From: Peribacillus tepidiphilus
Lineage (GTDB): Bacteria; Bacillota; Bacilli; Bacillales; DSM-1321
Assembly: GCF_009466385.1 (NCBI RefSeq)
Contig: NZ_WIAQ01000006.1
Location: 7,501-71,500 of the forward strand
Reading direction: 5' to 3'
Length of the DNA: 64,000 bases
Below, in pieces: positions 34,128 to 43,921 of this stretch; positions within the stretch are counted from its first letter, which is position 1; every line of letters starts with the position of its first letter. Position numbers and translations under genes: made by a program. The notes below the pieces were generated by a model. That model was not told the origin of the DNA, made no database searches, and saw nothing but the letters and a program-made list of their open reading frames with translations.

Positions 34128-34489
34128 TTCGATTCAGAACAAGGGTGAAACTCGACACTAGAAAACTAAAGAGCAAGCAAACTGCTGCGAAAAAAGCGGC
34201 TCAAATGCAACTGGACCAAGACGTTCTGAAAGACTCAAACTTTTTCATCCCTAAGCAAGAGGGATATTTAGAAGCGAGTTCTTTGACACACAGCCGGATC
34301 GGTGAAGGTCATATTGAGTGGAACACGCCTTATGCTCGGCGATTGTACTACAACCCGCAATACAACTTTTCAAAAGACGTGAACCCGAATGCTCAAGGAT
34401 TGTGGTTTGAAGCAGCAAAAGCACTTCATAAACCGGATTGGATCGAAACTGTACGTCGGCAATACGAGCAATACTTTAATGGAAAGTAG
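34124..34489 (+). CDS. Minor capsid protein 2
   Basis: 121 aa: a basic N-terminus (RVKLDTRKLKSKQTAAKKAAQMQLDQDV), then NFFIPKQEGYLEASS and WNTPYARRLYYNPQYNFSKDVNPNAQGLWFEAAK, the signature of Minor_capsid_2 (HK97 gp10-like tail completion). Overlaps the previous stop as ATGA. Confidence 0.78.
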   Translation: MIRFRTRVKLDTRKLKSKQTAAKKAAQMQLDQDVLKDSNFFIPKQEGYLEASSLTHSRIGEGHIEWNTPYARRLYYNPQYNFSKDVNPNAQGLWFEAAKALHKPDWIETVRRQYEQYFNGK

Positions 34490-34497
34490 GTGTTTGA

Positions 34498-34899
34498 ATG
34501 GATTTTATTTATAGATTGCAAGATTACCTTGCAAAAGAATTGAAACAGACAATTAATGTCGGATTATTAGGCACGAATTCGCCCTCTATTGCTATCCGTC
34601 AAACACCTTCTTCTGTAACCAGTCGTTATGTGGATAAGGGGAAAACATTCGATTTTAGTTTCCAAGTCCTGATGAAAGATAAAGCAGCTGCAGGTCACAA
34701 AAATGTGATCGACACCATGAATAAAATAGTTGACCTATTAGAGGGGCTGTCAAGTGATTCTATTAAGAGTCAAAATGGCAGTTTTTCTTTCATTAAATGC
34801 GAATGCTACACTCTACCAAATTTCGTTGAAAAAACAGATCATGACGAATACATTTACACGGCAATTTTCAAATGTGAATTAGAAAAGGGAGGTATTTAA
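34498..34899 (+). CDS. Minor capsid protein 3 / tail terminator
   Basis: 133 aa: MDFIYRLQDYLAKELKQTINVGLLG at the start and VIDTMNKIVDLLEGL inside. Third member of the minor-capsid trio (Minor_capsid_3); position before the tail tube gene is that of the tail terminator. Family assignment is moderate. Confidence 0.72.
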   Translation: MDFIYRLQDYLAKELKQTINVGLLGTNSPSIAIRQTPSSVTSRYVDKGKTFDFSFQVLMKDKAAAGHKNVIDTMNKIVDLLEGLSSDSIKSQNGSFSFIKCECYTLPNFVEKTDHDEYIYTAIFKCELEKGGI

Positions 34900-34900
34900 T

Positions 34901-35341
34901 ATGCCAGGATTTGAGTTAATGAACAAACACATTTTTGAAATCAATACGACACTGGGTGTTTCTCCAGGCACTTATGCACGGATTGCCGCGGGAATTACTG
35001 ACGTTGAACCAAATAACAACGAAGAACTTTCACAAGACAAATACCTTGATGGAGATGGATACGGTCAGACAGACGTGATCGGAGCACAAATGGTTCTGGC
35101 GTTTACCGGTCATCGTAAATATGGTGATCCGGCGCAGGATTTCATTTTTAGCAAGTTGCTTGAACTAGGCCCAGAACGTCGAACTGAATTTCGATGGACT
35201 GAACCTGATGGGGGGATTTTCGAAGGAGAATGCACAATCGCTAACATTTCGGGGCCTAGTGGGAATGCCGGTGCAAAAGGTGAAATTTCATTCGAAATTC
35301 ACTTCAACGGCAAACCGGACTATACACCACCAACACCTTAA
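34901..35341 (+). CDS. Major tail tube protein
   Basis: 146 aa: FELMNKHIFEINT, GITDVEPNNNEELSQDKYLDGDGYGQTDVIGAQMVLAFTGHRKYGDPAQDFIFSKL and GNAGAKGEISFEIHFNGKP. This is the tube protein of A118-type tails. AGGGAGG precedes the ATG and a strong terminator follows, as usual for this abundantly made protein. Confidence 0.85.
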   Translation: MPGFELMNKHIFEINTTLGVSPGTYARIAAGITDVEPNNNEELSQDKYLDGDGYGQTDVIGAQMVLAFTGHRKYGDPAQDFIFSKLLELGPERRTEFRWTEPDGGIFEGECTIANISGPSGNAGAKGEISFEIHFNGKPDYTPPTP

Positions 35342-35343
35342 TG

Positions 35344-35370
35344 GAGTCGCTTTCTAGCGACTCTTTTTCT
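35344..35370 (+). terminator. Terminator behind the tail tube gene
   Basis: GAGTCGCT-TTCT-AGCGACTC followed by TTTTTCTTT. Read-through is needed for the tape measure genes. Confidence 0.87.
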
Positions 35371-35396
35371 TTATTAAAAAAGGAGGATGACGATAC

Positions 35397-35798
35397 ATGA
35401 GAAAATTTGAGTTCAAGAAAACGTATGAAGAAGTGGACATTGCAGGGAAAGTTTACAGAATCGAATTTAACGATGATAAATTACGCGAATATCAAGAGAA
35501 GTTTCTATCTTTTCAAGCCGATGTAGACGAGTATGTAAAGATTGATGAAACAAAACTGACAAAAGAAGAACAATGGGATCACTTCGAGAAAGGAAAACAA
35601 CTTGCTCGCAATGTCATTGACACGCTATTTGGTGAAGGGTCATTTGATGAACTGTATGAAAAAGGCGGTCGTTCGATTGAGAATATGTACGATCTCATTT
35701 GGTACCTGGCCGAAATCGTAAAAGAACGCAGCGGACGGAATAGAGAGGAGAAGCGGCAGCAGTACGTGAAACGTAAAAATCACGTGAACGGGAAATGA
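35397..35798 (+). CDS. Tail assembly chaperone
   Basis: 133 aa: FEFKKTYEEVDIAGKVYRIEFNDDKLREYQEKF, then LARNVIDTLFGEGSFDELYEKGGRSIENMYDLIWYLAEIV. Encoded between the tail tube and Gp15/tape measure genes, the place of the assembly chaperone. AAAAAGGAGG precedes the ATG. The end overlaps the Gp15 gene by four bases (ATGA), not by a shifty slippage site that I can recognise. Confidence 0.75.
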   Translation: MRKFEFKKTYEEVDIAGKVYRIEFNDDKLREYQEKFLSFQADVDEYVKIDETKLTKEEQWDHFEKGKQLARNVIDTLFGEGSFDELYEKGGRSIENMYDLIWYLAEIVKERSGRNREEKRQQYVKRKNHVNGK

Positions 35799-36415
35799 GC
35801 TTCACACTGACATCTACATTCGACGATGATCGCTTTGAATACGAGGGCAAAGTTTTTCATGTCGAAATGGCATTCGATAACATTCTGCGCCTATTCGAAA
35901 TGTTTGACGATGATTCATTGCTTGAGTGGGAAAAGATTCTATGGGCACTTGAAATTCTCGTTTTTGAGTACGACGAATTAAGAGAAATATCGTTTGAGGA
36001 ACAATTTGAGCTATTCAAGTTTTTGATGAAAGAGTTTCTTGAAATCGATTTGGATAAACCTTCTGAAGAACAAAAGAAAATCATGGATTACAAGAAAGAC
36101 GCTGAATTAATCTATGCGTCTTTTTTTGCTGTCTACAAGATTGATTTGTTCGAAATGCACGGGAAATTGCATTGGAAGAAGTTCCAAGCATTGCTCACTC
36201 ATTTAGATGACAATTCCCCGTTCAAACAAGCCATTGGCTATCGGACTATGAAAGTTCCTACAGCAAAAGAAGCTTCAAAAGAATACATTCAGCATGTCCG
36301 AAAGATGAAGCAGCTTTATGCATTGGAAGATGAACAACGAAATGCTGATGATGTGTTCGATACTCTTGCTCAAACGTTCAAAGCAGGCGCAAAGGTGGTG
36401 AAACAAGATGGCTGA
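35795..36415 (+). CDS. Gp15-family tail protein
   Basis: 206 aa: FEYEGKVFHVEMAFDNILRLFEMFDDDSLLEWEKILWALEILV, later FFAVYKIDLFEMHGKLHWKKFQALLTHLDDNSPFKQAIGYRT. This matches the phage Gp15 family of A118-like phages, encoded directly before the tape measure and probably the second assembly chaperone. Overlaps both neighbours. Confidence 0.85.
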   Translation: MSFTLTSTFDDDRFEYEGKVFHVEMAFDNILRLFEMFDDDSLLEWEKILWALEILVFEYDELREISFEEQFELFKFLMKEFLEIDLDKPSEEQKKIMDYKKDAELIYASFFAVYKIDLFEMHGKLHWKKFQALLTHLDDNSPFKQAIGYRTMKVPTAKEASKEYIQHVRKMKQLYALEDEQRNADDVFDTLAQTFKAGAKVVKQDG

Positions 36416-39400
36416 TGGAAAAGTCGAAATTGAGACTAAAATTGATGATGACGGGATATCGAGGGGTATCAGAAACATCAAGGATAAATTGCGAAACCTT
36501 GACATGAGCCTGATTCGTACAGCTGCGCTTGGATCGGCGATTACGATTGCCCCAACTGCGGTTCCCGCCATTGCTGCATTGACAGGCGGGGTTATGGCTT
36601 TATCGTCGTCTCTTGCGGCTGCCGGAATTGGGGCGGCAGCGTTTGGAGCCGTTGCAGTTTCAGCGATATCAAAAGTAACCGCATCGGCAGAAGAAATCGC
36701 AAAATTGGAAGAAAAGATTGCAAATGCAGATAGTGCAAAGGAACGGCTAGAAGCACAAAGAGAATTGGCCGAACTATACAAAAACATGAGCCAAGCCCAA
36801 CGTGATGCTTTGAAAGAATTGCAATCATTTCAAGACTTTTGGGGCGATTTCGTTAAGCAGTTTGAAACTCCAGTTTTTCAAATGTTTGCAGAAGGATTAA
36901 GGAGCATAAAGACTTTATTAACCGGTTTAAGTCCAACCATCAAAAACGTTGCAGATGTATTTGTTCAATTAACCGCAGAGTTTAACCAAGCACTTCAAGG
37001 CTCGGAAATGAAAGAGTTTTTTGAGTGGTTGGAAACCAATGCAGCCAGAAGTCTCTATAATTTCGCTCATATATTCGGAAATGTGTTCATGGGGGTCTTG
37101 AATTTACTCCAAGCATTTGCGCCTTTAGGTGTAAGCATGGAAGAAGGATTATTGAATTTAACAGATAGGTTTAGAGATTGGACAGATACATTAAGTGGTT
37201 CGGCAGCCTTCCAGTCTTTTGTTGAGTATGTGAGAGCAAACGGACCGACTTTATTAGAAATTCTCGGGAATATAACCATCATCATCATAGAACTTGGTAA
37301 AGCCTTTGCGCCGTTCGGTTCCTTGGTTCTGGAAACGATCAACATCATAACAGGCTTGATTGCACAGTTTTTACAGGCCAATCCTGCGATTGCGGCAACA
37401 GGCGCTGCGATTGCTATGTTTGCAGGGAAAATCATGGCTCTTGCACCGATTATCGCAAAAGTAGGTTCTGCTTTAGCAGGTGCGGTGAAATGGTTTTTGC
37501 CGGTAACAAACGCAGCAGGGGAAACCGTTACAGTATTAACTAGATTGCAAAGCGCATTTGCAATGCTCACCAGTCCAATCGGTTTGATTATTGGCGCAAT
37601 CACAAGTTTAACTGCAATTTTTGTTACTATGTACCAAACAAATGAAGAGTTTAGAAGTAAGGTTACAGAAATATGGACATCTATACAAACCACAATTAGC
37701 ACTGCCATTTCTGCGGTAAGTGCTTTTATTATGCAAATTTGGGGGCAAATTAGATCGTTTTGGGAGGAAAACCAAAGTTCTATATTAGCTGCAACGAAAA
37801 ATGTTTGGTCATTCATACAGGTTGTTATAAATGGAGCCTTATCCGTTATTGTAGGTATTTTTAAAGCAATATGGCCTGTTTTGAAATTCATTGTGGTAAG
37901 TGTATGGGATAGCATAAAAGGCGCAATACAAGGCGCATTAACGTTTATAAAAGGACTTATTCAACTGTTTTCTGGTATTTTCACTGGTGATTTCCGCAAA
38001 ATGTGGGAAGGCATCAAGAATATTTTTACCGGCGCAATACAAGCCATTTGGAATATTTGGAACCTAATGCTTTATGGTCGATTATTAAGCCTTGGAAAAG
38101 CCTTATTCAACGGTCTAAAAGGTATCTTTCAATCAGGATGGAACTATATAAAATCCCTGTTCCAAGGTAGTGTTTCAAGCATTTCAAAACTTGTATCAAA
38201 TGGATTTACAACCATCAAAACGATCATCAATTTTACGATGAACCAGATAAAATCCATTATCACAGGGATTTGGAACGGAATAAAAGCGACAACGACAAGC
38301 GTTTCAACTGGTATCCAATCAGTCGTTGTTGGTGTTTGGAATGCCATCCGTAGCATTATTTCAACTGTGATGAATTCTGCAAAAGCAATCGTCCAAGTCG
38401 GATTCCAAACGATGAAGAATGTTGTGAGCACGATATCAGCAAATATAAAGTCCATCGTTACAAAAGTATGGAGTGACATAACCTCATTCTTAAAGGGCAT
38501 CAATTTGTTCACCATTGGAAAAAACATCATGCAAGGACTCTTAAAAGGAATCTCCAGTATGGTTGAAGCGATTGTAAATAAAGTAAAAGATGTCGCAAAT
38601 TCAGTATTAGGAACATTCAAATCAGTTCTCGATATCCATTCTCCTAGCCGTGAGACTGAAAAGATAGGTAAGCATACAGGCGAAGGTTTTGTAAAAGGTA
38701 TTGAATCGAAGAAAAAAGATGCCGAAGCAGCAGCGAGAAAAGCAGCAGCTGCGGCCAAAAAAGGGTTTGAACAAGCATTCCGAAACATACAGCTGCGTTT
38801 TGATGGAAATAAAATCAATGCAAAACAAGCGATTTCCGAATTGGAAAAACTGAAAAAACAGTATGCGACAGTTCCAAACGCTATTGCCCGTGTAAATAAA
38901 GAGATTTATCAAATTCAGCAAACACATGCTAAGCAAATAGCCGAAGCAAACAAAAAAGCGTTCAATGAGGCTTTTGCCAAAGTGCAGACAAATTTCAAAC
39001 TCGGAAAAATCAATTCTTCTCAATACATTTCAGAACTTCGGAAAATCCAAAAGGAATACGCCAAGTTGCCTGAACAAGTGAGGAAAGTACAACTGGAGAT
39101 TAAAAAAGTAGAGGATCAGCGAGCAAAAGATCAAGCAGCACTTACTAAAAAACAATTTGAAGATGCAAAGAAAGCGATCGAGGACAAACGTTCATTGAAT
39201 CAATTGTCTCTAGATCAAGAACTCAGAGCTTGGCAAACTCTTGCTCAAAAATATAAACAAGGTTCAAAAGAGAGAATTGAGATTGAGAAAGAGATTGTCC
39301 GAGTGAAAAACGAATTGCTCAAAGAGCAGTTTGATAGAGAAAAGGCGTATATTGAACAGCGGAAATACTATAACGAACTTTCTCTTCAAGAAGAGCTTGA

Positions 39401-40640
39401 TTTGTACGAAACGTATATTCAAAAGTACAAAACAGGCTCTGAACAGCGTGAATATTACGAGCGAGAAATCTATCGTGTGAAAAAAGAAATTCACGACAAA
39501 TTGAAGGCGCTCAATGATGAATACGCCCAAAAGGTCAAAGAAACCAACGAGCGCTTGTATCAAGATGAATTAAAAGCCAAGGAAGAATACGAGCAAAAAG
39601 TAAAAGAAATAAATGATCGTCTGATTGAAGATGAACGAAAGCTAACCGAAGAATATCAAAAAGCAGTCGAAGACCGCACAAAATCCCTGTATAGCTTTGC
39701 GGGGCTTTTTGATGAACTTAAACGAGAAAATGTAAGTGGACAAGGATTGCTCAAAAATCTTTCCGATCAGGTTAGTGCATTCAAAGATTGGCAATCAAAT
39801 ATTGCTTCACTTGCAGAAAAGGGCATTGATGAAGCACTTCTTGAAGAACTTCGGGATATGGGACCAAAAGCCGTTGATGAGATTGCGGCTCTCAATTCTC
39901 TTTCTGATGAAGAGCTTCAGCAATATGTTGCACTTTGGAGAGAGAAAAATGCATTAGCTAAAACGCAAGCCGTCAACGAGCTCGAAGGAATGCGCCAGCA
40001 GACGCAAGTGAAAATCCAGGAGCTGCGAGCCACCGCAAGTGCAGAGCTTGAGCAAGTGAAAATTGAATACACAAACAAAATCGCAGAGCTACGTGTGCAG
40101 GCAAATGCACAGTTAGAGCTACACAAAAATGAATGGTTGACGAAAATCCAGGAAATCAGCGAGGGGACAAAAACAGAACTCAATCTAATGAGCGCGTCTA
40201 TGGCCGATATCGGCAAAAACACTATGCTAGGGCTCATCAATGGTCTCAATTCGATGATGGGACCTCTACAACAAAAGGCGCAGGAGATTGCTAGTATTGT
40301 TGAAAAAACGGTGAAAAGTACGCTTAAAATTAAATCCCCTTCCCGTGTCATGATGGAACTTGGCAAATGGATACCAGCAGGGTTAGCAGAAGGTATCGGA
40401 AATAACATAAAAGCGGTAACTGCGCAAGCAAACCTTATGGCTAGAGCGTCCATTCCGTCTGTTCCTAAACTGAACAGTTCTATTGCTGGAGCTGGTGGAT
40501 CTGGAAGCATGCAAACAAACAACATCAATAAATACGGAAATGTGAATATAAACGTTACTATCCCGGTTAAAGACCTGGAGGAAGTCCATTCCGTTAATCA
40601 ATTCTTCAATCGCTTAGGCATGAAAGTAAGGCAGGTGTAA
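36408..40640 (+). CDS. Tail tape measure protein
   Basis: 1410 aa. Hydrophobic segments lie near residues 33-85 and 320-420. Repeated amphipathic modules (IQTTISTAISAVSAF, FIKGLIQLFSGIF and alike) span about 420-750, followed by a very long charged coiled coil (about 760-1250). The family end motif KIKSPSRVMMELGKWIPAGLAEGI sits near 1310-1340, and a related SPSRETEKIGKHTGEGFVKG near 745-765. From the usual ratio of about 0.15 nm per residue, a tail near 200 nm can be inferred. No lytic domain is visible. Confidence 0.95.
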   Translation: MADGKVEIETKIDDDGISRGIRNIKDKLRNLDMSLIRTAALGSAITIAPTAVPAIAALTGGVMALSSSLAAAGIGAAAFGAVAVSAISKVTASAEEIAKLEEKIANADSAKERLEAQRELAELYKNMSQAQRDALKELQSFQDFWGDFVKQFETPVFQMFAEGLRSIKTLLTGLSPTIKNVADVFVQLTAEFNQALQGSEMKEFFEWLETNAARSLYNFAHIFGNVFMGVLNLLQAFAPLGVSMEEGLLNLTDRFRDWTDTLSGSAAFQSFVEYVRANGPTLLEILGNITIIIIELGKAFAPFGSLVLETINIITGLIAQFLQANPAIAATGAAIAMFAGKIMALAPIIAKVGSALAGAVKWFLPVTNAAGETVTVLTRLQSAFAMLTSPIGLIIGAITSLTAIFVTMYQTNEEFRSKVTEIWTSIQTTISTAISAVSAFIMQIWGQIRSFWEENQSSILAATKNVWSFIQVVINGALSVIVGIFKAIWPVLKFIVVSVWDSIKGAIQGALTFIKGLIQLFSGIFTGDFRKMWEGIKNIFTGAIQAIWNIWNLMLYGRLLSLGKALFNGLKGIFQSGWNYIKSLFQGSVSSISKLVSNGFTTIKTIINFTMNQIKSIITGIWNGIKATTTSVSTGIQSVVVGVWNAIRSIISTVMNSAKAIVQVGFQTMKNVVSTISANIKSIVTKVWSDITSFLKGINLFTIGKNIMQGLLKGISSMVEAIVNKVKDVANSVLGTFKSVLDIHSPSRETEKIGKHTGEGFVKGIESKKKDAEAAARKAAAAAKKGFEQAFRNIQLRFDGNKINAKQAISELEKLKKQYATVPNAIARVNKEIYQIQQTHAKQIAEANKKAFNEAFAKVQTNFKLGKINSSQYISELRKIQKEYAKLPEQVRKVQLEIKKVEDQRAKDQAALTKKQFEDAKKAIEDKRSLNQLSLDQELRAWQTLAQKYKQGSKERIEIEKEIVRVKNELLKEQFDREKAYIEQRKYYNELSLQEELDLYETYIQKYKTGSEQREYYEREIYRVKKEIHDKLKALNDEYAQKVKETNERLYQDELKAKEEYEQKVKEINDRLIEDERKLTEEYQKAVEDRTKSLYSFAGLFDELKRENVSGQGLLKNLSDQVSAFKDWQSNIASLAEKGIDEALLEELRDMGPKAVDEIAALNSLSDEELQQYVALWREKNALAKTQAVNELEGMRQQTQVKIQELRATASAELEQVKIEYTNKIAELRVQANAQLELHKNEWLTKIQEISEGTKTELNLMSASMADIGKNTMLGLINGLNSMMGPLQQKAQEIASIVEKTVKSTLKIKSPSRVMMELGKWIPAGLAEGIGNNIKAVTAQANLMARASIPSVPKLNSSIAGAGGSGSMQTNNINKYGNVNINVTIPVKDLEEVHSVNQFFNRLGMKVRQV

Positions 40641-40643
40641 TGT

Positions 40644-43600
40644 ATGCCAACGCAAAATTTTAAAGTGGGAGAGATGCTCAATAAGCGGACCCCCAACTCT
40701 AAGACATGGATCAATTTTGACGGGTCATATACAACGGAAATATATAATGCCCAGGTCCATTATGAGGGCGAAGACGGTAATCTATATAACATCGATACAG
40801 ACCTGTTCGACGAGGGCGATCTCGATTTAGTCGATGAGCCTGTAGCCAAAGAAGGTCGCGAGCGGTTTAGAGAGGCCAGAGAACGGGCAAGAGAAGAAAA
40901 AAGAAAAAACAAACTGAATCGTGATCTGTACGATTTTCAAGGTCTGAAAGTGCCATTCGATGTTAGGCTACCGCGGAATTTTAAACGTGGTTATGTCGTT
41001 GGGAAAGGCAAAAATAAACTAAAGTTTAAACCTATCGGAGCGTCACCATCAAAAGGTTACGTTGATGAGGATAAAAAGAATTTTATACACTATCAAGATG
41101 TATGGAATGACACGGATGTAACGCTTGAATTAACAACAACAGGTGTAAAAGAAACGATTATTCTAAAAACCGACAGAGCACCTGTCTCCTTTTCGTTTGA
41201 AGTAGATGGACCATTAGAAGATGATTTAACAAGCGGAGAATTAAAGTTACAGCCTGCATGGTTACAAGACGCTAACGGAGAAAAGCGTGACGTTTCGCAA
41301 ACTATAAGACGAGAAGGCGATCAAACTTTTATCGACTTGGTTGCCGATGTATCTGGTCTTGTTTATCCGATTGAGATTGACCCGACTGTAACAATCAATT
41401 CAAGTTTCAATTTGCAAAACTGTTTTATTAGATCAGATGGAATATCATATGCGAATGAAGATTATCTGCAGGCAGGAATAATGACAGGAAACCTAAAGAT
41501 GAGACCATTCTTTAAATTTAATTTATCTGCTATTCCTACCAACGCAATAATCATAGATGGAGAAGTGGGGTTGTTTAGTTCTGGTTCGAGTGGTCTCTCT
41601 AACTACTTTTTATACGAGGTAACGCAAGATTGGAACATTGGTAATATATCTTGGAGCAATCAACCAAATCGATCTGTTATGGTTACTTTTTATCAAGGCT
41701 CTACGGGTGCCATGTGGTTTAAATGGAAAGCCCCCATCATTGGGTCGGTAGTTGATAAGTGGATTAAAGGTGGATATAATTACGGTTTTTCAGTAGGAAA
41801 TGACGAAATTAATAATAATAACCAATATTCTACATTCCGAGGTTTTGCTTATTCAGATCCATCGGTCAGACCTTACTTATCTGTAACGTACAGCATTCCA
41901 CCAACATCCCCAACCGTCACAAGTCCAAACGGAGGAGAAACGTGGAATAGCTTACACACAATCACATGGAGTGGTGCTTCTAACCCTAATGGCACGCCAG
42001 ATGTGACGACAGGAATAGTTTTTAATAATTACACTTCATCTGGAACTTTAAATGGACCAATTGGGCAACAGTTTATCGCAACGAAAGATGGTAAACTAGG
42101 GGCAGTTGATGTTTTTTTATATTCTATTAATAGCGAAGGAACATCAACAACATTAAATGTTGAACTTTGGTCACTTGATGGAAGTGGAAAACCATCATCA
42201 AAATTACATGAGCAAAGTTTCAATATTTATATTCCTAATGCAAATACATGGTGGAATTTTACTTTTTCTAACCCACCTACTATTACTAATGGTGTTAAGT
42301 ATGGTTTGGTAGTAAGGGGTGCTCCTACTTCTTTAAAATATGGTATAGATATTTCTGGGACGTATTCATCATGTAAAAGATTAGACTGGGATGGAGTTAA
42401 TTGGTATGTAAATTCAAATAATTTTATGATGAAATTATATTTTTCGCCTAGTAACTCTTTACAATATCAAATCCAATTATCCACTAACAATGGGGGAGCA
42501 TGGAAAGATATTGTATCACTTACAGCCGCAGGGGCGACAAGTTATCAATATGACTTTATCAATGAACCAGAGACATCAACGGCAAAAATCCGAATCAGAG
42601 CATTTGACGGCACATCATACGGACCATGGGATGAATCAAACGGTGTTTTTACTATTCAACACAATCAAGCGCCAACCGTGCCAACAAATCTTTCACCAAG
42701 TGGAGGAACATCGAAAGATCGTGCTTCTGTCATCCGTTTATCATGGCAGCATAACGATGCGAACTTCGACCCACAAGCGAAATTTGATTTGCAATGGAGG
42801 TTACAAGGTGCAGGAACCTGGAACACCATCACACAGGCGACACCGAACCAATTCTATGATGTACCTGCCAATACGTTTCCAAAGGGGACGATTGAATGGC
42901 AAGTACGCACGTATGACCAAGCCGGTTTATCTTCACCATATAGCAATATTCAAACATTTGTCGCGGGGGATAAACCAGCAACGCCAGTCATCACAAACCC
43001 GACGAATAACTCAACGGTTGCTGTCGCCCGGCCGACGGTTCAATGGTCAAGTGATGGCCAAACAGCCTATCAAGTAAAAGTCTATGATTCTGCTGGAACG
43101 AAACTTTTATGGGATAGTGGAGCTATTAACAGCACAAACAAAGCACAAACAGTCCTTTACGATTTAGCCAATAACACAACATATCAGATTCAAGTAACAA
43201 TAAAAAATGCCGACGGGCTATGGTCTGACGCGGCTGTTTCGAATATCGCAGTTTCCTACACGCCGCCAGCATTGCCGGTTGTCACAACCACAAAAGGAGA
43301 AGGGATTATAACGATTTCGATTGATAACCCGACTCCATCCGGCACACAACCGAATGTGTCTTACAATGACCTATATCGCCGGAAACAAGGTGAATCAATC
43401 TGGACACTAATCGCAACTAATATTCCAGCCGATGCTTCCTTTGTAGACTACACGCCGGCAAGTGGACAAATGTATGAGTATTTCGTGCGTGCTTGGGGAG
43501 ACAACGGAACATATTCGGACAGTGCTGTTGTGAGCCAATCCATTTCGTTGAAGGGAATCTGGCTACATGAAGCAGCCAATCCATTAGCGACGCTTCATCA

Positions 43601-43919
43601 ATTCAAACTCGTGAGTGACCGCAGTGGAAACTGGCAACCTACTGCGGCAATGATGCAATTTGCAGGGCGAAGATTGCCAGTCGCAGAATATGATGATGCT
43701 GAACAGAGAACCGTGAGTGTGAAAATCACTTTGTTGAAAGATAGTGGTGATTTAGAAGCACTCGAAGGGTTGATCCGATCGAAAAATACGCTTTGCTACC
43801 GTGATGCTAGAGGTAGAAAAATGTTTTGTCATGTATTCCAGTTGCCAGTCGATGACGAGGTTTACGGCAATACAGTCAGCCTCACATTTGAAGAAGTATC
43901 GTACACGGAGGAAGTATAG
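40644..43919 (+). CDS. Large tail protein with DNRLRE and fibronectin-like modules
   Basis: 1091 aa. An N-terminal region of tail-anchor type (about 1-240) is followed by a DNRLRE domain (about 250-425: FFKFNLSAIP, DWNIGNISWSNQPNRS). Ig/fibronectin-like modules (about 430-960) come next. The first of these is split by an inserted beta domain (about 455-605, GPIGQQFIATKDGKLGAVDVFLYSI). The C-terminal block (about 975-1091: LHQFKLVSDRSGNWQPTAAMMQFAGRRLPV) is found in tail-tip proteins. Probably part of the distal tail that contacts the cell surface. The inserted domain is visibly more AT-rich. Confidence 0.82.
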   Translation: MPTQNFKVGEMLNKRTPNSKTWINFDGSYTTEIYNAQVHYEGEDGNLYNIDTDLFDEGDLDLVDEPVAKEGRERFREARERAREEKRKNKLNRDLYDFQGLKVPFDVRLPRNFKRGYVVGKGKNKLKFKPIGASPSKGYVDEDKKNFIHYQDVWNDTDVTLELTTTGVKETIILKTDRAPVSFSFEVDGPLEDDLTSGELKLQPAWLQDANGEKRDVSQTIRREGDQTFIDLVADVSGLVYPIEIDPTVTINSSFNLQNCFIRSDGISYANEDYLQAGIMTGNLKMRPFFKFNLSAIPTNAIIIDGEVGLFSSGSSGLSNYFLYEVTQDWNIGNISWSNQPNRSVMVTFYQGSTGAMWFKWKAPIIGSVVDKWIKGGYNYGFSVGNDEINNNNQYSTFRGFAYSDPSVRPYLSVTYSIPPTSPTVTSPNGGETWNSLHTITWSGASNPNGTPDVTTGIVFNNYTSSGTLNGPIGQQFIATKDGKLGAVDVFLYSINSEGTSTTLNVELWSLDGSGKPSSKLHEQSFNIYIPNANTWWNFTFSNPPTITNGVKYGLVVRGAPTSLKYGIDISGTYSSCKRLDWDGVNWYVNSNNFMMKLYFSPSNSLQYQIQLSTNNGGAWKDIVSLTAAGATSYQYDFINEPETSTAKIRIRAFDGTSYGPWDESNGVFTIQHNQAPTVPTNLSPSGGTSKDRASVIRLSWQHNDANFDPQAKFDLQWRLQGAGTWNTITQATPNQFYDVPANTFPKGTIEWQVRTYDQAGLSSPYSNIQTFVAGDKPATPVITNPTNNSTVAVARPTVQWSSDGQTAYQVKVYDSAGTKLLWDSGAINSTNKAQTVLYDLANNTTYQIQVTIKNADGLWSDAAVSNIAVSYTPPALPVVTTTKGEGIITISIDNPTPSGTQPNVSYNDLYRRKQGESIWTLIATNIPADASFVDYTPASGQMYEYFVRAWGDNGTYSDSAVVSQSISLKGIWLHEAANPLATLHQFKLVSDRSGNWQPTAAMMQFAGRRLPVAEYDDAEQRTVSVKITLLKDSGDLEALEGLIRSKNTLCYRDARGRKMFCHVFQLPVDDEVYGNTVSLTFEEVSYTEEV

Positions 43920-43921
43920 CC

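Noticed and set aside
35780-35800. Programmed frameshift joining the tail chaperone gene to the Gp15 gene
   Set aside because: The genes overlap as a plain ATGA stop-start, and no slippery heptamer with a downstream structure is visible.
37067-37915. 282-codon frame antisense to the tape measure gene
   Set aside because: Arises from the regular coding pattern of the tape measure; no start signal and no family pattern.
38144-38818. 224-codon frame antisense to the tape measure gene
   Set aside because: Same cause; phenylalanine-rich mirror of amphipathic repeats.
42490-43077. 195-codon frame within the large tail gene, +1 frame
   Set aside because: Overlaps well-recognised fibronectin-like modules in the main frame and has no protein-like composition.
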